From positions 1-12,783 of the forward strand of contig JAKSPV010000026.1 of NCBI GenBank assembly GCA_024404475.1: DNA of 12,783 nt, written 5' to 3'. The notes below the pieces were generated by a model, which was given only the letters and a program-made list of their open reading frames with translations, was not told the origin of the DNA and did not search any database. The stretch comes from Clostridia bacterium (lineage in GTDB: Bacteria; Bacillota; Clostridia; Oscillospirales; CAG-272). The position numbers were made by a program, and so were the translations under genes. Shown here piece after piece: positions 7,458-12,783 of the stretch. Positions within the stretch are counted from its first letter, which is position 1. The number at the start of each line of letters is the position of its first letter.

Positions 7458-7493
7458 TCCCTTTGAGAGGGAGGTACAGACGCCAAAAGCGTC
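7458..7493 (+). promoter_or_regulatory. Two small hairpins in the rpmG operon leader
   Basis: TCCCT/AGGGA (7458-7462 and 7468-7472, loop TTGAG) is followed by GACGC/GCGTC (7479-7483 and 7489-7493, loop CAAAA). They sit between the 5' hairpin and the rpmG ribosome binding site, in a leader with no convincing coding sequence. They may form a regulatory leader; I do not recognise a named class. Confidence 0.4.
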
Positions 7494-7539
7494 AAAAATC
7501 AACGGGGGAAACCCTGAATTTACCAGGAGGTGCCGAACA

Positions 7540-7689
7540 ATGAGAGTCAAAATCACTCTCGCATGCAGCGAATGCAAGCAGCGGAATTATGACACGATGA
7601 AGAACAAGAAGAACGATCCCGATCGTCTCGAGCTCAACAAGTACTGCCGTTTCTGCCGTAAGCACACTCTGCATAAGGAAACGAAGTAA
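7540..7689 (+). CDS. rpmG: Ribosomal protein bL33 (zinc-binding form)
   Basis: This 49-residue small basic protein starts MRVKITLACSECKQRNY and ends with LHKETK, the typical bL33 ends, at the usual length. Two CxxC pairs (C9/C12 and C36/C39) are the zinc ribbon of the C+ form. The protein belongs to the large ribosomal subunit near the E site. The start is set by AGGAGG (7525-7530), 9 nt before the ATG. It is the first gene of the operon; rpmG directly before secE-nusG is the normal order in Bacillota. The zinc form implies dependence on zinc supply; many genomes carry a second, cysteine-free copy, which is not in this window. Confidence 0.95.
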   Translation: MRVKITLACSECKQRNYDTMKNKKNDPDRLELNKYCRFCRKHTLHKETK

Positions 7690-7703
7690 GAAGGAGAAAA
7701 ACG

Positions 7704-8006
7704 ATGGCAGAAGAACTGAAAGACACGAAAGTCGTCGATACTGCTGCTCCTTCCGACAAGAAGGCCGACAAGGCCAAGGACAAAAAGAAATCGAACAAGC
7801 CGTCGCTCTGGTCGCGTATCAAGACCTTCTTCCGCTCCTACAAGGCGGAGATGAAGAAGATCGTCTGGTCCCGCCCGAAGCAGGTTTTCGCAAACACGCT
7901 GCTGGTCCTCGTGTGCATGATCGCCGTGGCCGCCGTGATCGCCCTGCTCGATTTTCTGTTCCAGCACGCACTCAGTGGTCTGACCAGTCTGATCGCCCAC
8001 CTGTGA
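7704..8006 (+). CDS. secE: Preprotein translocase subunit SecE
   Basis: This 100-residue single-membrane-segment protein clamps the SecY channel of the SecYEG export machine. The N-terminus (about 1-34) is a charged Lys/Asp-rich tail. An amphipathic segment (about 35-60) contains the SecE hallmark YKAEMKKIVWSRPKQ, then one membrane helix (about 64-86) ends in a short external tail. The total is longer than minimal Gram-positive SecE (about 60 residues) because of the N-terminal tail. AAGGAG (7691-7696) lies 7 nt before the ATG. It follows rpmG by 14 nt and precedes nusG, the conserved order. Confidence 0.95.
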   Translation: MAEELKDTKVVDTAAPSDKKADKAKDKKKSNKPSLWSRIKTFFRSYKAEMKKIVWSRPKQVFANTLLVLVCMIAVAAVIALLDFLFQHALSGLTSLIAHL

Positions 8007-8016
8007 GGTTGGAAGC

Positions 8017-8562
8017 ATGAGCGATATCAACGAGATGAACGCCGGGCCGAGATGGTATGTCGCACATACCTATTCCGGCTACGAAAACAAGGTTAAAACG
8101 AACCTTGAAAAGATCATCGAGAACCGCGGACTGCAGGATATGATCTTCGACGTCCGCGTGCCGGTGGAAACGATCGTCGAATCTGACGGCGTCACCGAGC
8201 GCGAAGTGGAGAGCAAGCTCTTCCCTGCTTACGTTCTGGTCAAGATGATCATGACTGACGAAACCTGGCACGTCGTCCGCAACATCAGCGGCGTCACCGG
8301 CTTCGTCGGCCCCGGATCCAAACCCGTCCCGCTGACGGAAGAGGAAGCCGCCGCCATCATCGACGAAGAGCACACGACCGTCACCTCGACGCTGAACGTC
8401 GGCGACATGGTAGACATCGTGGACGGCATCTTCGCCGGCTACAGCGGCAAGCTTGCCGAGGTTTCCGCAAGCGGCAGCGAGATTACCGTCATCGTCTCCA
8501 CGGTGGGCCGTGATATGCCTATCAAGTTGGACATGAAGTGTGTCCGCCGCAAAGCGAACTGA
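8017..8562 (+). CDS. nusG: Transcription termination/antitermination factor NusG
   Basis: This 181-residue protein has the NGN domain (about 11-112; RWYVAHTYSGYENKVKTNL, then KLFPAYVLVKM and GVTGFVGPG) and a C-terminal KOW domain (about 127-176; VGDMVDIVDGIFAGYSGKL). It binds RNA polymerase to modulate elongation and pausing, and links it to Rho or ribosomal protein S10. The start ATG at 8017 has GAGG (8005-8008) overlapping the secE stop codon, so the two genes are probably translationally coupled. The length is typical for the family. Confidence 0.97.
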   Translation: MSDINEMNAGPRWYVAHTYSGYENKVKTNLEKIIENRGLQDMIFDVRVPVETIVESDGVTEREVESKLFPAYVLVKMIMTDETWHVVRNISGVTGFVGPGSKPVPLTEEEAAAIIDEEHTTVTSTLNVGDMVDIVDGIFAGYSGKLAEVSASGSEITVIVSTVGRDMPIKLDMKCVRRKAN

Positions 8563-8574
8563 GATCCACTACTC

Positions 8575-8592
8575 CGGGCGCGGTACCGCCCG
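8575..8592 (+). other. GC-rich hairpin in the nusG-rplK spacer
   Basis: CGGGCG (8575-8580) pairs with CGCCCG (8587-8592) around a CGGTAC loop. No T-tract follows, so it is unlikely to terminate transcription. It sits just upstream of the L1-binding-site mimic and could be a processing or structural element. Confidence 0.4.
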
Positions 8593-8616
8593 CCGCAAGG
8601 CAAAACGTACCAAAAC

Positions 8617-8657
8617 GTGGGAGGGAGAAAATTTTTGAATCTCCCGTCATAAACCAC
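8617..8657 (+). promoter_or_regulatory. Ribosomal protein L1 autoregulatory leader (mimic of the 23S L1-binding site)
   Basis: GTGG (8617-8620) pairs with CCAC (8654-8657), and GGGAG (8623-8627) with CTCCC (8641-8645). Between the two stems lie GA-containing and GTCATAAA strands that form an asymmetric internal loop. GUGGGAGG opposite a run ending in ACCAC is the pattern of the L1 site in 23S helices 76-77. L1 is known to bind such a site in the L11-L1 operon mRNA and repress translation when free L1 is in excess. The element ends 5 nt before the rplK ribosome binding site GGAGG (8662-8666), well placed to control its access. Confidence 0.8.
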
Positions 8658-8676
8658 TCATGGAGGTATAATTGTT

Positions 8677-9105
8677 ATGGCAAAGAAAATCGTCGGTTAC
8701 ATTAAGCTCCAGCTTCCCGCAGGCAAGGCGACTCCTCAGCCGCCGGTAGGTCCTGCTCTGGGTGCTTACGGTGTAGCAATCCCGAACTTCACCAAAGAAT
8801 TCAACGAACGCACGAAGAACGACATCGGCTTGATCATCCCTGTTGTGATCACCGTCTACGCTGACCGTTCCTTCACGTTCATTACGAAGACCCCTCCGGC
8901 TCCCGTGCTGATCAAGAAGGCTTGCGGCATCGAGTCCGGCTCTGCCGTCCCGAACAAGGACAAAGTCGCAACGATCAAGAAGTCTCAGGTCAAGCAGATC
9001 GCAGAGACCAAGATGCCCGACCTCAACGCCGGCTCTCTGGAAACCGCAATGAGCATGATCGCCGGCACCGCCCGCTCGATGGGCGTTGTCGTGGTCGACG
9101 ACTAA
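8677..9105 (+). CDS. rplK: Ribosomal protein uL11
   Basis: This 142-residue protein is of standard length. The N-terminal domain has LPAGKATPQPPVGPALG (13-29), with the proline-rich segment that contacts factor-binding sites and thiostrepton. The C-terminal domain (about 74-142) binds the 23S GTPase-associated region and ends with TARSMGVVV. It forms the base of the L7/L12 stalk. The ATG at 8677 follows GGAGG (8662-8666) and the L1 leader. It lies 17 nt before rplA. Codons are biased in the manner of highly expressed genes, with more T-ending codons than the flanking genes. Confidence 0.98.
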   Translation: MAKKIVGYIKLQLPAGKATPQPPVGPALGAYGVAIPNFTKEFNERTKNDIGLIIPVVITVYADRSFTFITKTPPAPVLIKKACGIESGSAVPNKDKVATIKKSQVKQIAETKMPDLNAGSLETAMSMIAGTARSMGVVVVDD

Positions 9106-9122
9106 TGGGGAGGTAGCGTAAG

Positions 9123-9815
9123 ATGTTTAAGGGTAAGAAGTATCAGAACAATATCAAACTGATCGAGAAGAACAAGCAGTACGATCCCGCCGAGGCGATG
9201 GATCTCGTCTGCCAGACTTCCAAGGCAAAGTTCGATGAGACCATCGAACTCCACGTCCGTCTGGGTGTTGACTCCCGCCACGCCGACCAGCAGGTCCGCG
9301 GCGCCGTCGTCCTTCCCAACGGCACCGGTAAGACCGTCCGCACGCTCGTCTTCGCTAAGGCTAACAAAGCTGACGAAGCAAGAGCTGCCGGCGCTGACTA
9401 CGTCGGTGACGTCGACTACGTCGAGAAGATCACCAAAGAGAACTGGTTCGAGTTCGACGTCGTCATCGCTACCCCGGATATGATGGGTGTGATCGGCCGT
9501 CTCGGCAAAGTCCTCGGCCCGAAGGGCCTTATGCCTTCTCCGAAGGCCGGCACCGTCACGATGGACGTTGCCCGCGCCGTCACTGAGGCGAAAGCCGGTA
9601 AGGTCGAGTACCGTCTCGACAAAACCAACATCATCCACTGCCCGATCGGCAAGGCTTCCTTCGGTCCGGAGAAGATCGGTGAGAACTTCAACGCTCTGAT
9701 GGGCGCGATCATCAAGGCAAAGCCGGCCGCTGCCAAAGGCCAGTACATCAAGAGCTGCGTTATCGCCTCTACGATGGGCCCCGGCATCAAGGTCAACGCT
9801 TCCAAGATCGGCTGA
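9123..9815 (+). CDS. rplA: Ribosomal protein uL1
   Basis: This 230-residue protein has the standard L1 length and signature: GRLGKVLGPKGLMPSPKAGT (125-144), with GKVEYRLDKTNIIHCPIGK after it. It binds helices 76-78 of 23S rRNA, forms the mobile L1 stalk that helps release deacylated tRNA, and is the expected repressor of its own operon through the site in front of rplK. GGGGAGG (9107-9113) lies 9 nt before the ATG. It is the last gene of the transcript, since a strong terminator follows within 15 nt. Confidence 0.98.
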   Translation: MFKGKKYQNNIKLIEKNKQYDPAEAMDLVCQTSKAKFDETIELHVRLGVDSRHADQQVRGAVVLPNGTGKTVRTLVFAKANKADEARAAGADYVGDVDYVEKITKENWFEFDVVIATPDMMGVIGRLGKVLGPKGLMPSPKAGTVTMDVARAVTEAKAGKVEYRLDKTNIIHCPIGKASFGPEKIGENFNALMGAIIKAKPAAAKGQYIKSCVIASTMGPGIKVNASKIG

Positions 9816-9827
9816 TTTGACAAAACG

Positions 9828-9858
9828 AAAAAGACTGTCCGCCCGGACAGTCTTTTTT
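9828..9858 (+). terminator. Intrinsic terminator after rplA
   Basis: AAAAAGACTGTCC (9828-9840), loop GCCC and GGACAGTCTTTTT (9845-9857) make a perfect 13-bp stem whose descending arm ends in a T6 run (9853-9858). The A-tract on the left makes it potentially bidirectional. It closes the ribosomal operon before the usual rplJ-rplL genes would appear. Confidence 0.95.
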
Positions 9859-9881
9859 ATCCTGTATTCTGAATCGGGAGC

Positions 9882-9895
9882 GTGGGGTTCCCCAC
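9882..9895 (+). promoter_or_regulatory. Hairpin between a ribosome binding site and the cysteine desulfurase start
   Basis: GTGGG (9882-9886) pairs with CCCAC (9891-9895) around a GTTC loop. The only ribosome binding site-like sequence, GGGAG (9876-9880), is 25 nt from ATG 9906. Folding this hairpin would shorten the effective distance to about 11 nt. The effect on initiation is inferred. Confidence 0.35.
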
Positions 9896-9905
9896 CGTAC
9901 ACGAC

Positions 9906-11036
9906 ATGAGAATTTACGCAGATCACGCGGCAACGACGGTGCTCCGTCCGGCGGCGCTTGACGCCACGCGGCGCGCCGCGGAAAATGCCTTCGGCAATCC
10001 GTCCTCGCTCCACACCGCGGGCGAGCGCGCCTCGGCGGCGCTTGCCGACGCGAGGGCGGCGGTCGCTTCCCTGCTCGGCGCTGCGCCGGATGAGGTGATC
10101 TTCACCTCCGGCGGCACAGAATCCGACAACACGGCGATCCGCTCAGCGGCAGAGCACGGCAAAGCGACGGGGCGGCGGCATATCGTCTCGACTGAATTCG
10201 AGCATCCGGCGGTGCTCCGCACGCTCGAAGCACTCGAAAAAGACGGCTTCACCGTTTCGCTCGTCCGGCCGGACGAACGCGGGATCGTTTCCGCGGCGGC
10301 CGTCGAAACTGCCATTCGCGAGGACACCGTACTCGTCTCCGTCATGCTCGCACAGAACGAGATCGGCACGATCCAGCCGGCAGGCGAGATCGCGGCGGTC
10401 TGCCGTTCACGCGGGGCGCTGTTCCACACCGACGCTGTGCAGGCAGTCGGGCACATTCCGGTCGATTTCCATGCGCTCGGCGCGGATTATCTTGCACTCT
10501 CGGCGCACAAATTCGGCGGGCCGCGCGGGATCGGCGTTCTGCTCGTGCGGGACGGCGCGCCTTACACGCCGCTGCTTCTCGGCGGCGGTCAGGAGACCGG
10601 ACGGCGTGCCGGAACGGAGAACGTGCCCGGCGCCGCCGGTCTTGCCGCGGCGCTCGGCGAGGCGATTCGGGAAATGCCCGCGGAAAGCGTGCGTCTCGCT
10701 GCTCTCCGCGACGGGCTGATCGCGCGGCTCACGGAGATTCCGGGCGTGATGCTGAACGGCGACGCGACGATGCGGCTGCCCGGGAACGTGAACGTCTCCG
10801 TACCGGGGTGGAGCGGCGAAAATCTCGTTCTGCGGCTCGACGCGCTCGGCATCGAATGTTCTTCCGGCTCCGCGTGCTGTTCGGGCGACGAGCAGCCGAG
10901 CCGCGTGCTGCGGGCGATCGGGCGCACAGACGATGAAGCCCGCGGAAGTCTGCGGTTCTCGCTCGGGTGCACGAACACCGAAGAGGACTGCTCCGTGATC
11001 GACAGCGCGCTTCGTCTCATCTTCTCTGAAACATAA
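9906..11036 (+). CDS. Cysteine desulfurase (NifS/IscS family)
   Basis: This 376-residue PLP-dependent enzyme should take sulfur from L-cysteine, forming a persulfide for Fe-S cluster, thio-tRNA or cofactor synthesis and releasing alanine. Motifs in order: YADHAATT (4-11), FTSGGTESDN (66-75), H100 of EFEHPAV stacking on PLP, MLAQNEIGTIQP (147-158), D176 and Q179 in HTDAVQA, the PLP lysine K202 in LSAHKFGGPRGIG, and the catalytic cysteine C324 in SSGSACCSG, followed by PSRVLRAIG. All key residues are present. I chose ATG 9906 because the protein then begins MRIYADHAATT as in the family. An in-frame GTG at 9882 would add eight unrelated residues and lies too close to GGGAG. It stands alone without iscU or thiI, so the sulfur acceptor is unclear. 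Confidence 0.93.
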   Translation: MRIYADHAATTVLRPAALDATRRAAENAFGNPSSLHTAGERASAALADARAAVASLLGAAPDEVIFTSGGTESDNTAIRSAAEHGKATGRRHIVSTEFEHPAVLRTLEALEKDGFTVSLVRPDERGIVSAAAVETAIREDTVLVSVMLAQNEIGTIQPAGEIAAVCRSRGALFHTDAVQAVGHIPVDFHALGADYLALSAHKFGGPRGIGVLLVRDGAPYTPLLLGGGQETGRRAGTENVPGAAGLAAALGEAIREMPAESVRLAALRDGLIARLTEIPGVMLNGDATMRLPGNVNVSVPGWSGENLVLRLDALGIECSSGSACCSGDEQPSRVLRAIGRTDDEARGSLRFSLGCTNTEEDCSVIDSALRLIFSET

Positions 11037-11037
11037 C

Positions 11038-11064
11038 AAAAAGCCGGCGTCAGCCGGCTTTTTT
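11038..11064. terminator. Bidirectional intrinsic terminator
   Basis: AAAAAGCCGGC (11038-11048), loop GTCA and GCCGGCTTTTTT (11053-11064) form a strong stem with A and T tails on both sides. It serves the cysteine desulfurase on the plus strand (stop at 11034-11036) and the kinase-like gene on the minus strand (stop at 11066-11068). Confidence 0.93.
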
Positions 11065-11065
11065 C

Positions 11066-11563
11066 TTATTCTTGCCCATTGAGGAAAGATCTCACCTCGC
11101 GCTTCGTGCGGAGCACGGTGACTTTCTCCCGGTACGGTGCGAGGAGCTCGCGGATTTCGGGAAGATTCACCCGATAAAACTTCCGCGTCCAGCGGAGCAG
11201 CGCCCGAAGTGAGCGGAGATTTTCGTTTTGCCGCGCCGTGCCGGTCAGCTTCCGCCGCGCAAAGCGGCGCACGATGCGAAAGCGGCAGAGCACCGGGCTC
11301 GTTTCGAGGAGAACGATCACGTCCGCGGCAGCGAAGCTCTCGCCGAGCCACGCATACTGAACACCCTCGATGATCCAGCCGTCCCCGGCGAGGACTTCGC
11401 GGAGCATCGCGTCGCGCACGGCGGGCTCGCGCTTGACGTTGAAGCCGCCCGGCTCCCAGAATAGCGTGTCGAGCGCACAGACCGGAGCGGACAGCTTCTC
11501 GCCGAGCACCCCAGCCAGATACGACTTCCCTGCGCCGGAGCCGCCGATGATGTGGATTTTCAT
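11066..11563 (-). CDS. P-loop kinase-like protein (adenylate kinase/FlaR-related)
   Basis: This 165-residue protein has a clear Walker A motif GGSGAGKS (7-14), the LDTLFWEPGG segment (31-40) with D32, GWIIEG (62-67), a Walker B-like strand ADVIVLLETSP (80-90), and an Arg-rich lid-like helix (about 94-105). The pattern matches small adenylate-kinase-like proteins annotated as DNA topology modulation protein FlaR or AAA family ATPase. They are presumed nucleoside or small-molecule kinases, and the FlaR name has little functional support. The substrate is unknown. It lies 6 nt after the XRE regulator's stop with only a weak ribosome binding site, so translational coupling is likely. It ends at a shared bidirectional terminator. 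Confidence 0.8.
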   Translation of the reverse strand: MKIHIIGGSGAGKSYLAGVLGEKLSAPVCALDTLFWEPGGFNVKREPAVRDAMLREVLAGDGWIIEGVQYAWLGESFAAADVIVLLETSPVLCRFRIVRRFARRKLTGTARQNENLRSLRALLRWTRKFYRVNLPEIRELLAPYREKVTVLRTKREVRSFLNGQE

Positions 11564-11569
11564 GCGCGG

Positions 11570-11989
11570 TCAGCTCTCACCGTCGTCCTTGCGGTATTTC
11601 TTCGGCGTGTATTTTTGGTTGATCTGCTTCGATTCCCAGTACATATCCATGATCGCGCGCATGACCTTGTCCTTGTCGTCCGGCGTCATGTCGCCGCCGG
11701 CGAACATCGCGTTCAGCTCACCGAGAAGCGCCTGCACGTCGTGGCGCGCCTTGGAGCCGCCGCGCAGACCTGCCTCGATCACGTACGAATCCTCGTCGGA
11801 GAGCAGATATTCCGCCGTCGTACCGAGCGCCACGGCGATCTGCCGGGCGATGTTGATGTTGTTCGGGTAGCGCTGGTTGCTTTCGTAATTCTGCACGGAG
11901 CGGAGCGAGATCCCCGATTTCTCGGCGAGCTTCTGCTGGCTGTATCCCAGCTCGATCCGTTTCGCTTTGACTCTGTCACCGAATGCCAT
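11570..11989 (-). CDS. XRE-family helix-turn-helix transcriptional regulator
   Basis: This 139-residue protein has a Cro/C1-type HTH at about 5-63 (RVKAKRIELGYSQQKLAEKS, then SLRSVQNYESNQRYP as the recognition region, then LGTTAEYLL). A 75-residue C-terminal part contains MTPDDKDKVMRAIMDMYW (101-118) and ends KYTPKKYRK, a tail I associate with clostridial regulators often encoded next to ImmA/IrrE proteases. No such protease is present here. It probably binds DNA as a dimer and may control its own promoter and the divergent peptidase. GGGAGG (forward 11999-12004) lies 9 nt before the ATG. It is the first gene of a two-gene operon with the kinase-like protein. Confidence 0.9.
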   Translation of the reverse strand: MAFGDRVKAKRIELGYSQQKLAEKSGISLRSVQNYESNQRYPNNINIARQIAVALGTTAEYLLSDEDSYVIEAGLRGGSKARHDVQALLGELNAMFAGGDMTPDDKDKVMRAIMDMYWESKQINQKYTPKKYRKDDGES

Positions 11990-12061
11990 GGCACGATGCC
12001 TCCCTTATTCCGGGTACTGCCGCATGGACGCACGCAAAAAAGCACCCGATCGTTCGTACAT

Positions 12062-12090
12062 ATTATAGCGGTTATTTTGTCGATTGTCAA
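12062..12090 (-). promoter_or_regulatory. Perfect consensus sigma-A promoter of the XRE-kinase operon
   Basis: On the minus strand TTGACA (forward 12085-12090), a 17-bp spacer and TATAAT (forward 12062-12067) match the consensus exactly. The predicted start near 12055 leaves a leader of about 65 nt. Such a strong promoter for a regulator suggests that it is normally repressed, possibly by its own product. Confidence 0.88.
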
Positions 12091-12093
12091 GCA

Positions 12094-12107
12094 AAAACCG
12101 CGGTTTT
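12094..12107. repeat. 14-bp palindrome between divergent promoters (candidate operator)
   Basis: AAAACCGCGGTTTT is a perfect palindrome, extended by near-symmetric GC/GC flanks. It lies directly upstream of the XRE promoter's -35 and about 32 bp upstream of the peptidase promoter's -35. It could be an operator for the XRE protein, or simply structural. No second copy of it was seen in the window by eye. Confidence 0.45.
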
Positions 12108-12138
12108 GCTCGAAAAAGCCCGTTTTTCCCCTTTTCCC

Positions 12139-12167
12139 TTGACAAAAAATCGCGCGCGGGGTATCAT
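12139..12167 (+). promoter_or_regulatory. Sigma-A promoter of the M3 peptidase gene
   Basis: TTGACA (12139-12144), a 17-bp spacer and TATCAT (12162-12167, 5/6 match) form a strong promoter. The predicted start near 12174 leaves about 30 nt of leader containing AAAGGAG (12193-12199). Confidence 0.85.
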
Positions 12168-12205
12168 AAAAACAGAACAAAATCAGCCACCGAAAGGAGA
12201 TCTCC

Positions 12206-12783
12206 ATGTTCCGTCATTTTTCCGATATCGAATACAAGCGGCCCGACCTCGCCGCCGCACTTGAAGAAAATAAAGCGTATCTCACGCGGCTCCGCGGGGC
12301 AAAGTCGTTTGACGAAGCGAAGGCGCTTTACCTTGAAGCACTCAAAACCGGCGAGGCGATCTCGACGATGTACACCGTCGCCAGCATCCGCCACGACCTC
12401 GACACCCGCGACAAGTTCTACGCTGCCGAGATGGATTACTACAACGAAAACATGCCCGCGTTCGGCCCGCTCGCCAAAGAGGAGACAGAGATCATCCTCG
12501 CGTCGCCTTTCCTCGCGGAGTTCAAAACGATGCTCGGCGAGCAGGCGATCCGCGAAATGGAAGCGACGAAACTCCTCGAAAGCGAAGCGATCGTGCCCGA
12601 CAGAGTCGAGGAAGCGAAACTCTCCCAGGAATATTCCGAGATCGCCGCGCAATGCGTCACGGAGTTTGACGGCGAGACGTGCAACTTCTACGGGCTTTTG
12701 AAGCATATGCAGTCCACCGACCGCGACGAGCGCCGCCGCGCGTTCGAGAGCTGGGCGGCACTCTACGAAAGCGTCAGTGCGAA
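12206..12783 (+). CDS. M3-family oligoendopeptidase, N-terminal part (continues beyond window)
   Basis: The frame is open for 192 codons from ATG 12206 to the right edge. The sequence starts MFRHFSDIEYKRPDLAAALE, the typical opening of clostridial M3-family oligoendopeptidases (PepF relatives). It continues with the helical N-terminal region, including SIRHDLDTRDKFYAAEMDYY (64-83) and STDRDERRRAFESW (171-184). Family members are cytosolic zinc metallopeptidases that cut short peptides. The HExxH catalytic motif lies beyond the window, so catalytic competence cannot be judged. The start is supported by AAAGGAG 6 nt upstream and a strong promoter. The gene diverges from the XRE operon, from which it is separated by 216 nt. 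The subgroup (true PepF or the related M3 group) cannot be settled from this fragment; I favour the latter. Confidence 0.82.
   Translation, partial: MFRHFSDIEYKRPDLAAALEENKAYLTRLRGAKSFDEAKALYLEALKTGEAISTMYTVASIRHDLDTRDKFYAAEMDYYNENMPAFGPLAKEETEIILASPFLAEFKTMLGEQAIREMEATKLLESEAIVPDRVEEAKLSQEYSEIAAQCVTEFDGETCNFYGLLKHMQSTDRDERRRAFESWAALYESVSA

Noticed and set aside
6755..7543. 262-codon plus-strand open frame, including a possible short protein from ATG 7331
   Set aside because: It begins antisense to the SOD-like gene and then runs through the consensus promoter and hairpin leader of the ribosomal operon, which are clearly non-coding signals.
8575..8592. GC hairpin after nusG as a transcription terminator
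   Set aside because: No T-tract follows, and rplK has no promoter of its own that I can see, so readthrough is expected. It is kept only as a structural element.
9817..9822. TTGACA after rplA as a -35 box for the cysteine desulfurase
   Set aside because: No -10-like sequence lies 15-19 bp downstream, since that position falls in the terminator stem. TATTCT at 9865-9870 is 42 bp away.
9102..10013. 303-codon minus-strand open frame
   Set aside because: It is antisense to rplA and the start of the cysteine desulfurase, and crosses the rplA terminator.
10407..11351. 314-codon minus-strand open frame
   Set aside because: It is antisense to the cysteine desulfurase and crosses a strong bidirectional terminator. 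The true minus-strand gene in 11066-11563 is in another frame.

Overview
The window looks like the chromosome of a GC-rich, Gram-positive (monoderm) Clostridia-type Bacillota. The evidence is an rpmG-secE-nusG-rplK-rplA operon, a lipoteichoic-acid-synthase-like membrane enzyme, a clostridial-style XRE regulator, AGGAGG-type ribosome binding sites, and near-consensus sigma-A promoters with 17-bp spacers. There is no phage, insertion sequence, CRISPR array, tRNA or rRNA. Gene density is high and no gene-free stretch exceeds 300 bases.

Layout. (1) 1-1644, minus strand: a large polytopic O-antigen ligase/Wzy-type membrane protein whose C-terminus lies beyond the left edge. It is read antisense to a long but meaningless Arg/Glu-rich open frame. 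(2) 1645-1846: divergent promoters. (3) 1847-6616, plus strand: HAD-family phosphatase (TTG start), aspartyl-tRNA synthetase (aspS) and an LTA-synthase/sulfatase-family membrane enzyme, closely spaced as one operon and ended by a bidirectional terminator. (4) 6644-7273, minus: a divergent Fe/Mn superoxide-dismutase-family protein that keeps the four metal ligands. (5) 7274-9858, plus: a perfect extended sigma-A promoter and a structured leader drive rpmG, secE, nusG, rplK and rplA. An mRNA mimic of the 23S L1-binding site lies in front of rplK, and a terminator follows rplA. (6) 9906-11036, plus: a cysteine desulfurase, ended by a second bidirectional terminator. (7) 11066-11989, minus: an XRE regulator and a P-loop kinase-like protein as a two-gene operon. 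(8) 12206-12783, plus: the N-terminal part of an M3-family oligoendopeptidase, divergent from the XRE operon.

How the parts relate. Most of the window is core machinery: tRNA charging, protein export, transcription elongation, ribosome assembly and sulfur mobilisation. Two envelope genes (Wzy-type and LTA-synthase-like) flank the HAD-aspS pair. The most unusual items are the superoxide-dismutase-like protein with altered second-sphere residues, the A7/T7 hairpin at the very 5' end of the ribosomal operon transcript, the separation of rplKA from the usual rplJL-rpoBC neighbours, and the XRE/kinase pair with a palindrome in its promoter region. I do not see convincing evidence of a wholly new multi-gene system. 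Two real genes (1-1644 minus and 12206-12783 plus) run off the window edges and are easily missed.
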